64,000 bases of DNA from Vigna angularis. Lineage: Eukaryota > Streptophyta > Magnoliopsida > Fabales > Fabaceae. Made by a program: the position numbers and the translations under genes. Shown one piece after another: positions 1 through 11,507 of this stretch. Position 1 is the first letter of the stretch. Every line of letters starts with the position of its first letter. The stretch covers positions 7,378,001-7,442,000 of the forward strand of contig NC_068974.1 in assembly GCF_016808095.1 (NCBI RefSeq), read 5' to 3'. The notes beneath the pieces were generated by a model. The model did not search any database, was not told the DNA's origin, and saw only the letters and a program-made list of their open reading frames with translations.

Positions 1-349
1 AATCCATGAATAATTGCTAGGGAGACAAGACACTGTAAACTAGTGATTAGGAGTAGGCTTTCTTCACCGAGACATCAGGTTTAAGGTAAAATAGAAAGTG
101 GCATTAACATTAATGAAGAAAGATGAATTCTTGAATACATGAGAGTGGATATGATGAATTGGAAACCCCAACAACATAATCATTCATATTTTACATCAAC
201 CGTTTTTGCATCTTTCTATTCCATTGCTTAAAACTTTTCATTCATGTTTATTTTTCGTAATTCAACAACAATGTTTTCGTTTACAAGTCTAATTTAATCA
301 ATAAATCACATAATTGTTTACGCCGTGAGTCCATTGGGAAACGATACTT
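1..349 (+). repeat. 3' portion of the 5' LTR of the Athila-type element
   Basis: Direct repeat of 5330-5678, including 'TAATTGTTTA' and 'GTGAGTCC..TGG.AAAC.ATACTTG'. The copy stops at 349, where protease-coding sequence begins at once. The last ~55 bp of the LTR, the primer-binding site, gag and the start of pol have therefore been deleted. Confidence 0.75.
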
Positions 350-901
350 GTGGGTTGCATAGACAAACTAAAATTCCTGGTAGACTTTGTGGTGATGGAG
401 GTGAAGGAGGATGAGAAGGTCCCAATTATTCTTGGAAGACCTTTTATGAAAATGGCAAAGGTAATCATCAATATGGATGATGGGATGATAGTGCTTCAAG
501 ACCGAGGAGAAAATGTGATCTTTAATGTCTTCAAAGTGGAGTAGCATATTCAAGAGAAGGAGGCTAGTCATAAAGCTGCATGTAAAGATGTACACTTGAC
601 TAATTCTAAAGCTGCAAAGCCGGTCATCAAAGGTAAATATTGTTTCTTGTCATAGGTTAGGGAAGAAGAAAAGGATGGCAAAGGAAGAAAGGTTCGTGAT
701 GACTTGATGGAGGCACAATTCAGACTTGGCGCACCTGTAAGATTCAAGAATAAGTTGTGGGTTGTGAAAGATTTCAAAGAGAATGAAGTGATTGAGATTG
801 AGGCTCCATATTCAAGAAGAGTCAAAAAGGTGGACCGAAAGCAGTTGATGAGTTGGTGTGATGAAAGAAAGATGAACACCAACATTGAAGATGGAACTTG
901 A
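350..901 (+). pseudogene. Retropepsin (PR) and post-PR remnant of gypsy pol
   Basis: Frame from 350 reads MGCIDKLKFLVDFVVMEVKE followed by VPIILGRPF, the conserved C-terminal half of plant Ty3/gypsy aspartic protease ('ILGRPF' motif). It stops at 544. A second open stretch (704-901, 65 residues ending near QLMSWCDERK) continues the post-protease region after stops. The catalytic D-[ST]-G segment lies upstream of the breakpoint and is missing, so the product could not be an active protease. The junction with the LTR at 349/350 is a deletion scar. RT should follow but does not. Confidence 0.65.
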
Positions 902-2188
902 GCTTTATTGGGTCAAGGTAATGACGTTAAAAGAGCGCTTGCTGGGTGGCATCCTAGTGATTTGAGAACATTAATTTCTTTGATTTTTTTTATTTGTGTT
1001 ATGTAATTTTATAAACTTTGGGACATTGATTTATGTTGTTTAGAGACTTTATGGTATAACATCTACTGATGGATGTTAGGTGATTGAGTATCTACTGAAG
1101 GATACTATGGTATCAGACACTTACTGCTGAGTGTTGATGAAAAGGGTATTTACCTACTGATGGGTGTTGGTAAGAAATATTTGCACCTACTGAAGGGTGT
1201 TGGAGGATTTTGGGTCAGGCTCGTGACGTTAAACAAGCGCTACCTTGGAGGCAACCCAGTTGATTGACTTTATTTTTGTTTGTTTGTTTTGATTCTGCTT
1301 TAGTTGCATTATAGGGATTGAATGTTTGAGTGATGTGAGAAACAAAATGCATTGGGGTCGTGAGAGGCTTTGGTAAAGGACACCTAGGGCAAGCTAGGAA
1401 GAAGAAGAGTTGGTGTAGCAAATGCCGCTCAACGGTAAATATTGTTGAGCGCGACCGCTGCAGATTGGGTGGACTGTTTTGTTTTAATTAGGCTCAGCGG
1501 GATTTGGCCTATTAGGCCTCTTTTATACCCTAGGGCGCGTTTCGGTAGGTACTTTCAGATCTCACTCTTCTCACACACTCTTAAGCACTCTCCCAAGTGT
1601 TCTCTTCATTTTTCCCTTCTTCCCCCTTCACAAAAACTCTCTTCCATTCACTTTTGCATCATGTTTCCATCCAAGTTTGGGGTTTGGTGAGAGCATTAGT
1701 GTTGGGGGCTGATTTCTTCACATTCCTAGACCATTTTTCACTCATCTAGCATCTCTACCCAAGTAAGTATAAGCATTTTATATTCTAGGGTTTTTGAAAG
1801 CATGAATTGGTATGAACATGGTTGTCTAAGCATGATTCTTGAGCGATTTTGATTTTTATGCATGATTAGATGAATTAATTGCTCTTTGGACCAATTAAAC
1901 TGCTTGATTTGGGTCTGGAACTAGGAAGATTGCATTTGGGTGGAGATTAGAACATTTTTAGGGCATTTTGTAAAATCTGCAGAATCGCCGCTCAGTGGAA
2001 GTTTCCCTGAGCGCGATTATGGCAGAATGGTTTTTGTGTTTCTTTTGCTTGCTGGTTTTGATGCACAAGTTGCGCTGAGGGGTTTTGATTGCCCTCAGCG
2101 GTGATAAGAATGGTTTTAGGGAGTTGTTTGTGGTTTACTAATGTTTAATGATGTTTCTTGTGATTTTGTGAATTGTGTTTGATGCAGG
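902..2188 (+). other. Non-coding spacer of the Athila-type element, with possible env-like leader intron
   Basis: Holds the conserved pol-env spacer: 'GACGTTAAA.GAGCGCTT.CTGGG..GGCA' near 925 and again near 1225. Also holds a series of degenerate 'CTACTGAAGG(A/G)TGTT' repeats (about 1060-1200) and two pairs of short inverted GCTGAGCG-like motifs. 'CCAAGTAAGTATAAG' near 1757-1770 looks like a splice donor, and 'TTTGATGCAGGG' just before 2188 looks like an acceptor. The env-like ORF may therefore have been expressed from a spliced RNA. The spliced-leader idea is inference; no transcript evidence is available. Confidence 0.45.
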
Positions 2189-3086
2189 GATGGCCTCCTC
2201 ATCGGGCAAGAGAATCAAGACTATAGGATCCAAGAGGAAGGATAAGGAACCAGAACACTCATATGCCAGTAAGTTCCTTTCCCGCAAGCATGAACGCCAC
2301 TTCAATGTTGTCCAAGATAAGAGGTTATTAATGGAAAGAAAGGCTGGACTGATACCTGATTTTGCTCCACAGTTTGGAAAGCAATTGGAGAACAGGAACT
2401 AGGGGAGGCTAGCCACTTATCCTACACCAGCTAACATAGCAGTGGTGAAAGAATTCTACACCAACGCAAGGAGGTTGAGTGATCATCCTGCTGAGGATTA
2501 TTTAAGCTATGTTAAAGGACACGCCATTCGGTATGTCCCTGGTTCTCTCAACAAATTTTTAGATACTGAATGAGCTGGTGAGCAATGTCAGTTTTCAATA
2601 AATATGGAAGAAGGAGCAGACTTTGGTGATGTAGAGAGTGTGTTATGTGTGCTTGGAGGGCACTTTCAAAGAAACAGGAATGGTGCAATTGTGAACATCA
2701 GGAGAGTTGATCTGACTCCTCTAGCAAAGTATTGGATGACATTTTCTCATGCCAACATTCAGCTGTGCTCACATGTCTCAGATATTACTGTCAGCAGGGC
2801 ACTTCTTTTATACTGTGTGCTCAGAGGGATGAGTATTAACATTGGCTAGGTCATAACCAATGAGATACAGGTGTGTGCCAACACTATGAACAATAAGGCA
2901 CCTTTGCGACATCCCTCTTTGATTACACACTTATGTGAGCTAGCCGGGGTGAATATCTCTACACCACCATTTGAGAGGCCTAGGAAAGCTATTGATGAGG
3001 CCTATTACAGACAGTATTGTGGCGGTGATGAGGCAGCTCAGCTAGTACCACCACGCCATCCTCGCAGAGGGAGAGGACCACCATAG
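2189..3086 (+). pseudogene. env-like ORF with plant transposon-protein domain (Transposase_32-like), broken
   Basis: ATG at 2189 follows a possible splice acceptor. Translation begins MASSSGKRIKTIGSKRKDKE and continues through in-frame stops at about 2400, 2571 and 2847 to RGRGPP at 3086. The middle segment 'DLTPLAKYWMTFSHANIQL' and 'SDITVSRALLLYCVLRGMSI' is characteristic of the 'putative plant transposon protein' domain that sits downstream of pol in Athila/Calypso elements and has been called env-like. The basic, proline-rich tail is also typical. The three stops make it non-functional. Whether the family's ancestral product is an envelope protein is unsettled. Confidence 0.7.
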
Positions 3087-3897
3087 GGCCAGGTACCTGT
3101 AGAGCCTCATGAGGCAGAGCCATTTCAGTATAGGGACACGTATATGTCTCATATGGAAGCCAGGATGCAGTCCCTTCACAGAGGGCAGGTGACCACAACT
3201 GAGATGATTATTGGGATGTATGATACACCCCAGGACATAGGTGGATATTCAGATGACAGCATGGGATAAGATAGCATCTACTGATGGATGCTATCACTTC
3301 TAGAGCAGGATTTTTTCTATATTTTTTTTTTTGTATTGTTGAACTCATTTGCTTCTGTTTTTAGAATAGGGTGTGATATACTCAGTGTGAAACTTTACCT
3401 GCTATGATGGTTTGCTTGTGATTTATGCATGATGAGTATTGCTTGATGATGCTGAGATATTGTGTGATGTTGAGATTTTGCACTATATGCTAATATACAG
3501 GTGGTTGTTCACAAGCTATGTGAACATATGCATGATGTTGTGATTGTGATTATGATGCTAAGCAGGATGTGTATGTGGAATGATTGGATGAGCTTATATG
3601 TGAGGTTTTGAACTCTAGAGTTTTTGTGATTGAGTGCTATTACATTGAAAGCATGAATGACTTTGCCCAGGTTTCTATGGTTGAATCACTTGCTTGTATG
3701 TGTCATATGATCAAGGTCATTTGTTGGTAACCATTTATTAGCCAAATGCATGATTTTAGCCCAATAAAAGAGAGGACAATGTGTTCTATCCTTTGAACCC
3801 TTAGCCTTGAACATGATAGAAAACCCTTTTTGAAAAGCTTTACCTTGAGTTGAGTTGAAGATATCTTGTGGTATTGATAAATGTTCAAGTTTGGGGT
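3087..3897 (+). other. 3' untranslated region of the Athila-type element
   Basis: No coding signal. A further 'CATCTACTGATGGATG' motif at about 3273 matches those near 1060-1200. The stretch ends in 'GTTCAAGTTTGGGGTTG' (3883-3899), which resembles the polypurine tract next to plant gypsy 3' LTRs. Confidence 0.4.
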
Positions 3898-5731
3898 TGT
3901 TGGGAGGTCTAAAAAGGAAATATAAAAAGCATTGAGCTAAGCAGGTGAAAAGCAAAATAAAAAGGAAAGAAAAGAAAGAAAAAATAAAGCTCAATGCAAA
4001 AGAAAGTTGGGAAGAAGGAAGAATGGTTGTGTTTAGATGATTCACTTAACTCAAGGATTTTGTGATCCAGAAAAACCAATTTTCTTGTTAGCCCAGCCAC
4101 ATTATAAGCCATAGAAAAGCCCTTGTGATGATACTTGCTTGTGAATGTGTTTGATTGTGGTTAAATGAAAGGCAAAGTTGATTAATGTGACATTGTGATA
4201 GTAGAGTGAATGAGTGACCTCTTATACACTTGTGTGTTTGAGTGAAACACTTTATCTGGTGAGGAAAGATTCCATGAACACATGATTACATTTATGCTTA
4301 GTTAATTGATCATTCATGAGAATAGCATTTGTTGGATACTATGTGATTATGTGAACACCAAAGCATGTGTGCATCTTGACTAAATTCTTTGTGATGAGTT
4401 GATTTGAGTAATTACTTGTCTTGAAAGAAAGAGTTTTGAATGTGGTGAACTATTGTATGAATTGGTGAAAAACTGTTATTTTTATACTTAATTTTGACAT
4501 AAAAAAACAACCTTTATGACTTAGAAACTAGCTTGGAATCATGTTTTTGCTTATGTTTTGGAAATAAGAGAGTTTGATGGGTTTTATGCTTGGTTTTCCT
4601 TGTTTTTGTAGGAATTGAGATGAAGTAGATGAAAGAAGTTGAAGTAGTAAGGAGCTGGACTCAAGAAAGAAAGTGAAAGTGCTTAAAAGAATAGACGCAG
4701 GTACCGCTGAGCGCAATTCTACTGTTGAGCGGCATTCTGAAGTCCCGCAGTCACCGTTGAGGGCCAAAACTGCAGCTGAGCGTCAATTCTAAAGACTCGC
4801 ACTTACCGCTGAGTGGCAAAACTGACGCCGAACGCCATTAATTTGGGCTTAGGCCTATTTTCTGTAATCTTTAGGAAACTATATAAGGTTTTGGCCGAAT
4901 TAGGGTTAGTATCTTTGGACAAAAAGAGGCGAAATCACACTTTCTTCACCCCTTGGAGGAGGATTTTGGATGCTCAAGCTCTATTCTTCACCTTCTAGGG
5001 TTCTATCTTTCATTCTTTCATTGTTTATCATCTAGTTTCACCATGTCTATGGTGAACTAAACTTTTATTGTTGTTGGGGAACCGATGTAATCCTTTGAAA
5101 CGCTCATGTATTGAATTGATTCTTTAATTTATATGCTTTCTTTTATTAATTGTTAGGATTTTTCTTCTATATTCTATGTATGCTTGTTTAACTCATTCAA
5201 ATGCATGATCATTGATGTTATTTGTATGGACACATAAGTAAATCTAGAACTGAAGAAATTCTCCCAAGAGCAATATTGCCTAGACATAGGAATAGGAGGA
5301 TTGGTTGCATTTACGCTTCTGTGCGAATGTAATCCATGAATAATTGCTAGGGAGACAAGACACTGTAAACTAGTGATTAGGAGTAGGCTTTCTTCACCGA
5401 GACATCGAGTTTAAGGTAAATTAGAAAATGGCATTAATATTAATGAAGAAAGATGAATTCTTGAATACATGAGAGTGGATAGGATGAATTGGAAACCCCA
5501 ACAACATAATCATTCATATTTTACATCAACCGTTTTTGCATCTTTCTATTCCATTAATCGAAACTTTGCATTCATGTTTATTTTTTGTAATTCAACAACA
5601 ATGTTTTCGTTTACAAGTCTAATTTAATCAACAAATCACATAATTGTTTAGGTCGTGAGTCCTTTGGAAAACAATACTTGGTCTTACCATTTTATTATTA
5701 CTTGACACGATTCGATACACTTGCCGAGTGT
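3898..5731 (+). repeat. 3' LTR of the Athila-type element (start uncertain)
   Basis: The right part (5330-5678) is the direct repeat of 1-349. The LTR ends near 'CACTTGCCGAGTGTTAAC' at 5731, where an unrelated LTR fragment begins. The left end is placed at 'TGTTGGGAGG' after the polypurine-like run, but it could be as far right as about 4500. Three pairs of GCTGAGCG-like inverted motifs lie at 4700-4840. The segment 4850-5230 has an inverted counterpart on the minus strand at about 7500-7800. Confidence 0.5.
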
Positions 5732-6671
5732 TAACTTACTTTCTAAAACCGAGAGCCACACACCACTCTACCTATCGTTCTTCTCTTCTTCTTTCTCAAC
5801 TCCAAAATCCAAGACTCTTCTCTTTTCCTTTGTCTCTTTTACTTCAATTGTAATGTGCCCATATCTACCTTCCACTTGCATTCTTCATTCTTCACAGTTT
5901 TTCATCCAAACCCATGTACTCCAACTCACCACAACATCACTTTCACTCCACTCATTCTCATAACTCATTTTTCTTCTCTTCCAACAATGGAAGAGAATTC
6001 TCAATACCTTTGTCTCTTTTACTTCAATTGTAATGTGCCCATATCTACCTTCCACTTACATTCTTCATTCTTCACAATTTTTCATCCAAACCCATGTACT
6101 CCAACTCACCACAACATCACTTTCACTCCACTCATTCTCATAACTCATTTTTCTTCTCTTCCAACAATGGAAGAGAATTCCCAATACCCTCTTACCCATA
6201 CTCTTGGTTAAAGAGTGTAGACAAGTGCCCCTCAATATATATAATTCATGCTTGGTAAAAATAAACATGATTTTAACTGTACTCAAGAAACTTTTTCATA
6301 CACAAACAACACCCTAAAGTACCCAACCATGTGTACCCATTATAACAACATCACTTTTAATAAAACATGAACATGTATACCCCATGTAATATCAAAAAAG
6401 AAAATAAACATGTGATTATCCATTCTCCATACAACAATCCATGAAACTTAAACACAAAAGAAGAGTGCATGCATCAACATGTCATTTTTAATCTCCACAC
6501 AAAAGAAAGAGAACATACAACAACATTTTAACTTTAATATCAACCAAAGGAAGAAAGCATGCAACAACAATACCATATTGTCTTCTACCCATCATAAACT
6601 ATGTTAAATCCCAAGTTAAATCTCTTACCTTTCTTCCAAGCTAGCTTCCAAGGTTCTTAGGTTTCTTTCCT
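5732..6671 (-). repeat. Tekay-like LTR fragment, inverted relative to the solo LTR at 12.5-16.3 kb
   Basis: Reverse complement of about 13722-14495 in the solo LTR. Shared landmarks are 'TTACTTTCTAAAACCGAGAGCC' at the left edge and 'CCAAGGTTCTTAGGTTTCTTTC' at the right edge. Truncated at both ends. It contains an internal tandem duplication that the solo LTR lacks. Confidence 0.8.
5827..6186. repeat. Tandem duplication, two 180-bp units, inside the LTR fragment
   Basis: 'CCTTTGTCTCTTTTACTTC' at 5827 recurs at 6007, and the following 180 bases repeat almost exactly (TGCATT/TACATT and CAGTTT/CAATTT differences). The corresponding stretch of the 12.5-16.3 kb solo LTR is single copy. Confidence 0.9.
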
Positions 6672-6673
6672 TC

Positions 6674-6950
6674 CACTGGTGGAAAATATACCTTTTATAG
6701 CGATTTTTTATACTTGTTAAAATCCACCAGCTATAAAAAGTGTCGTTGTGGCAATTTTGTAAATAAGAGAAACTTTTTTACACCGATTATAATGAAATCA
6801 GGTATAAAAAGAGATGCAGTAGAAAAATTGTAAAAAAATACAAATAGATTTATACCGATTGCAATGAGAATAGGTACATAAAATCCTTAATTTTATACCT
6901 GCTAACCTTAAAACAGGTATGGATTACTTTAGATATTCAATTTCTTTTCC
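6674..6950 (+). mobile_element. CACTA-like element fragment
   Basis: Begins 'CACTGGTGGAAAATATACC', a CACTA-type terminal inverted repeat, followed by short subterminal motifs ('TATACC', 'GGTATAAAA') in both orientations. No matching right terminus or 3-bp TSD is recognisable, so the right edge is only where the next LTR fragment begins. Probably a truncated non-autonomous element. Confidence 0.45.
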
Positions 6951-6956
6951 CTCTCA

Positions 6957-7970
6957 AAATGTAAAGATATCAACAAATGTACCGAATCGTATCAAGTAAT
7001 AATAAATGGTAAAACCAAGTATCATTTTCCAAAAGACTCCTTACACTAAACAGTCATGTGATCACTTAATTAATTAAGACTTTTGAAGAACAATTTGGGA
7101 TTTTGAATGCAAAAACAAGAAAGTAAATATGAATACACTTTTGATCAATTGAAGAAAACACAGATGAATGGATGATATTGAAAATATGAGATGAATATGT
7201 TTTTGGGGTTTAGATTTCACCTAGTTTACTCTCATGCATAAAAGAATTCATCTTCATTCAATTGTTAACGTCACTTTCTAAAGTACTTCAAACCCGATTC
7301 CTCAACGAAGAAAGTCTATTCTTAATTACTAGACCACAATCCCTTGCACTCCTAATAATTAATTCTGCATTACGATTAGAATCTTAAGATGACCAAACCT
7401 CCTATCCTCATCCTTGGACAATATTGTTTTTGGGAGCAATTCTCCAGATCTAGGTTTCTCATGTGTTCCATATCACGAAAATCAATAATGATGTCGTGAA
7501 TGAGTTAAACATAACAAGCATAGAGAAAAGAAGAATAACCCCTAACAATTGATGAAAGAATCATAAATAAATTGGAATCAATTCAAATACATGAGAGTTC
7601 ACAAGGTTACATCATCCCCCAACAACAAATTGAATTTAGTTCCCCCTTGTCATGGGAAAACTAGATGAACAATGAAATGAGAATGAAAGATAAACCCTAA
7701 AAACTGAAGAGGAGAGCTTCCGCATCCAATTCTGCCTCTAGAGAGTTAGAGAAAATCTGAGTTTGTGTTAATTTTGTCAAAAGATACCCCTTTAGGACGA
7801 GCAAATCCTTAAATAGGGCTAAATTGGATCATGGGCTAACGTTGACACCTCTCAGCTCCCCTACTTAGGGCGCCCAGGCGAGGTTGCTAGAGGACAACGC
7901 TCAGCGTCCCAAAAAGGGTGCTCAGGCGTGACTGTGAGACTCCTGCGCTGAGGGCTGTTGAACAGATTTT
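6957..7970 (-). repeat. Athila-type LTR fragment, minus strand
   Basis: The reverse complement matches the distal part of the 3' LTR above. 'GAGTCTTTTGGAAAATGATACTTGG' and 'TTATTATTACTTGATACGAT' on the minus strand pair with 5657-5715, and the region 7560-7730 pairs with 4960-5120. It is a more divergent member of the same family, cut on the right (7970) by a gypsy LTR and on the left by the CACTA-like fragment. Confidence 0.65.
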
Positions 7971-9849
7971 TGTCGCCTAAAATCTCAACAAACCTAAATT
8001 CCCCACTAATGTAGTATAGGGGCAACCTAGGGTCTAATCCAAGGACTTGGTTCTTATTAAGTTTAGAAATTATAGAATTAGGACCTCTTTTATTTGTTTA
8101 CTAAAACTAGGTGGGGGAAAAAATTAAATCTAAAGAAAGAAAATAAAAGACTATGCAATGCATGATACTTAATATATATTGATGCATAATGCAGATATGA
8201 ACCTAAGCTGGAATGAAGGAATAATATGTGTATCAATTAAAATGCAATGCCAATGAAGCAATGACTATGATGAAACAGAAACTAAACTACTAAGCAACTA
8301 ACAAAAAGAAAGCTAAACTAATGAAAGCTACTACTCGTGCAATTCAATGACAGAATCCAAACCTAAATCTATGAATGACTAAAATAAGCAAAAGAAACTA
8401 AAATGGAAAACTAGGAATAGATGCAAACAGAACATAAATGCTAAATGCACACTATCTATATACATGATCTGGAAATCAAAAGAACTCAATTTAACAAATA
8501 TAAAACTTCATATAACAGAACCAATTAAAAGGAAACAAAGGATATCAACATTCAAACTAACCTAAGATCTACTCAAGAGTGATACAAAGAAATTCAAATG
8601 GAAACAAAACAAAGAACATTAGGTAAAAGCAAAATTCCGGGGCAAATGTGTATTAGACTGGACAAAGAATCTCAATTACTTTCAGAAAGACATTCTAAAA
8701 AGTCAAGCCCCTCTTTGGAGTCTTTTTAGTTCATAGAACTTAAAGTGGTAATTCTCATTCAATAGTCCAATTCTATGCACATCTAACTCAGAATTACAGC
8801 TTTAACCAGAGGTATCAGAACCAATCTACAATACACAACCCAAAATGAAAATATCCTATACTACGTTCAACAAGAACAAGTAAAACTCAATGAACATAAA
8901 ACTCAATGAACATATCAAAGCAAAACGTAAATTCAGAAAAGTAAATCAAATTAAACAAAATAGATGCGAGAAACATAAAGGTAAGAGATAAAAATCAAAC
9001 AATAGCAGTGCTGGAAATTTAAAGGTGCAAAGAGAAACGTAAATTGAAACAGAAATTAGAAAGAGCAATTTTCATTAAGAACTGGAAATCAAAAGTAAAG
9101 ATACCAGAGTCAAAGATTCCATCATGTGTCACCCAATGGAGAGATCAAAGAACCCCAGCGAAGCAAAGATCAAAGTTTCTACTTCTATGAAAACAGTAAA
9201 TCTAAAACTAAAGCGAGAATTTGTAAAAACCTAGTCTAAGTATAGTGTCTGTCACCCACTACATGTATTTTTCACTTTACGAGACTTCCCTTTATATAAA
9301 GAAAGTTCAAAGGTAGAAAAAGAAGGAAAGAAAGGGGGAAAAAGGGGAAGAATCAGTTACAACTTTGGAAGCTTCTCGAATCAATCTTCAACTGACTCTA
9401 ACCTCTCTTCTCTTCAACCGTCAACATCAGCATTCTGGTCCGATCATCATTATGGGTCGGCTTCCTCTTAGGCAGTCTGTGTATGGGTCGTGGAGCTTGC
9501 GTCTCTGGCTTCGTCACAACACCTCTTCTTCTCTCTACGTTGAAGAACCCTAGGTCTAATGTTGAGAGAATTGGGGGAAAGCCTTCAAATTTGATCGAGC
9601 TCTTTTACACAAATGGTACGTGAATTAGAAGACCCAACAACCTTCCCCTTCTCGCAGCATGAATCACTGTGTTTCATTAATCATCCTAAAGGGCTTCAAA
9701 GTAGCAGTAATTGCCATCCCAACGCATCAGAATTCTTTTCCTCTCCGCACGGCATCAACCCATCAAAAGCAACCCAATTTAACTCTAGCAGCTTCATGTG
9801 CAAAAGCCCAAAACAGCCACGGTGCATAGTTTTTTTTTCAATCAGCATA

Positions 9850-11117
9850 GGCAGTTACTCCCTCCACCACCACCGAATGCTCCTTACACCACCCCCATAT
9901 CAATTTTACCCTTCTCTAAAACGGATGTCAACATCTGTTTCACCTTCAACGGATGTTGACATCCGTCTATTCACATATTTTATATTTTAATTTATTGTTT
10001 TTATTTTTAAAAAAATAATAATCTTCAACGGATGTGGCGAGATCCGTTAACGGATTGCCACATCCGTTTTAATAAAAAAATTTAAAAGTATTTTGATTAT
10101 TATTTAAATAATAATATATAAATTAAATTAATAATAATTATTTTATTAAATAAAATAAAATTAATTCATAAAAAATTAAGTAATAATTTTAAATTAATTA
10201 AATAATATTTATATATTAATTTAAAACTTAAAAAAACTAAAAACTTAAAAAAAAAAATCTTCAACGGATGTGGCGAGATCCGTTAACGGATTGCCACATC
10301 CGTTTCAATAAAAAATTTTAAAAGTATTTTGATTATTATTTAAATAATAATATATAAATTAAATTAGTAATAATTATTTTATTAAATAAAATAAAATTAA
10401 TTTAGAAATAATTAAGTAATAATTTTAAATTAATTAAATAATATTTATATATTAATTTAAAATATAATAAATTAAAAACTAAAAATTTAAAAAGAAAAAA
10501 CTTTATGAATTGCCCACGTCCATTTTAATAAATTTTTTTATTATTTAAATAATAATACATAAATTAAATTAATAATAATTATTTTATTAAATAAAATAAA
10601 ATTAATTTATAATTAATTAAATAATAATTTTAAAAAAATTAAATAATATTTATATATTAATTTAAAATATAATATAATAAAAAACTAAAAACTTTAAAAA
10701 GAAAATTTTTTTACAGATGTTACCACATCCGTATCCATTTTAATAAAATTTTAAAAGTATTTTAATTATTATTTAAAATAATAATATATAAATTAAATTA
10801 TAATAATTATTTTATTAAATAAAATAAAATTAATTTATAAATAGTTAAGTAATAATTTTTAAAAAAATTAAATAATATTTATATATTAATTTAAAAACTT
10901 AAAAAATCTAAAAATTTAAAAAAAAAAAAACTAAACGGATGTGCGGATGTCCCACATCCGTTGAAGAATTTTTTCTTCAACGGATGTCGGATGTCGACGT
11001 CCGTTCAAGGAAAAAGGAGGGGTGTAGGAAATTTTAAGATATAAAGGATAATTTTGGAATTTAAAAAAAGTGTGGTGGTACAAGAAGTAATGTGTGGTGG
11101 TGTTGGGAGTAACACCC
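9850..11117. mobile_element. Non-autonomous Mutator-like element (9-bp TSD)
   Basis: Flanked by a perfect 9-bp target-site duplication ATCAGCATA (9841-9849 and 11118-11126). Termini are inverted: left GGCAGTTACTCCCTCCACC, right (reverse complement) GGGTGTTACTCCCAACACC. The interior has no transposase. It is built from about four tandem AT-rich units carrying paired 'AACGGATGT / ACATCCGTT' motifs. A 9-bp TSD is the hallmark of the Mutator superfamily. Confidence 0.85.
9920..11010. repeat. Degenerate ~210-240 bp tandem array with ACGGATGT palindromes
   Basis: Units start near 10021, 10258, 10500 and 10710, each with 'CAACGGATGT..CCACATCCGTT' (decayed in the third and fourth units) followed by the same AT-rich run 'TATTTAAATAATAATATATAAA'. 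Extra palindromic pairs flank the array at 9929-9975 and 10933-11005. Confidence 0.8.
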
Positions 11118-11491
11118 ATCAGCATAATGCAGCGGCCCAATCTGTAGCCCAAACAACTTTTATTCACTTAACTCTAGCCTATTTTTCCAAGGGCTAATCC
11201 TGCAAAAAGATAAGAAATGAAGAATTAAACAACAAAAAGAAGAAGTAAAAGTCTATAACAATAAAAGAAATTTTTATTTAAATTTTCTGAATATTTTTCT
11301 AAAAGAGAAAATACCTAATTATTTAAAAACCTATTTTATTTAACTAAAAAGGGAAAATTAACACTATTTTTACGAAAACCTATTTTTATCCTAATTACTC
11401 TAAACTATATTATTTCTAATGAATTAAAAACTAAAATATCCTAAAAATAGATTATTATCACACAAAAATGGGGAAATTTTGGGAGTTATCA

Positions 11492-11507
11492 CACCCTCAC
11501 ACTTAAG
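11492..11507 (-). other. Polypurine tract of the minus-strand gypsy element
   Basis: Minus strand reads CCTTAAGTGTGAGGGTG immediately before the LTR start TGATAACTCCC. The arrangement marks 7971-11491 as the 3' LTR. Confidence 0.6.

Larger units (their letters stand above)
1..5731 (+). mobile_element. Athila-type Ty3/gypsy element, pol-deleted, 5' end outside window
   Basis: Seen: bases 1-349 recur at 5330-5678 with about 18-20 mismatches by eye, as expected for the distal parts of two LTRs. Between them, in order, are a retropepsin remnant, the conserved spacer with the 'ACGTTAAA..AGCGCT' and 'GGCAACCC' motifs (twice, near 925-950 and 1225-1260), a broken env-like ORF, and a 3' UTR. RT, RNase H and integrase are absent, so the element is a deletion derivative. 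Known: this order (protease, long spacer, env-like ORF carrying a plant transposon-protein domain) is typical of the Athila/Calypso lineage in legumes. Inferred: LTR divergence of about 5-6 percent means an old insertion. The 5' end of the first LTR lies upstream of the window. Confidence 0.75.
7971..11491 (-). repeat. 3' LTR of a minus-strand Ty3/gypsy element, split by a Mutator-like element
   Basis: On the minus strand the LTR starts TGATAACTCCCAAAATTTCC at 11491, directly after a polypurine tract (11492-11507), and ends GATTTTAGGCGACA at 7971. Without the 1.27-kb insert at 9850-11117 the LTR is about 2.25 kb. The TGATAACTCCCAAAATTT start is common in legume Ogre/Tat-type elements, so that lineage is likely but not proven. 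Several open frames inside (for example 9613-9990) are not supported as genes. Confidence 0.6.

Noticed and set aside
3686..4112. Minus-strand frames of 61-119 codons
   Set aside because: Antisense of the Athila 3' UTR/LTR, Phe/Leu-rich by composition; no domain.
9613..9990. 125-codon plus frame
   Set aside because: Starts in a gypsy LTR and runs across the boundary of the Mutator-like insert, so cannot be one gene.
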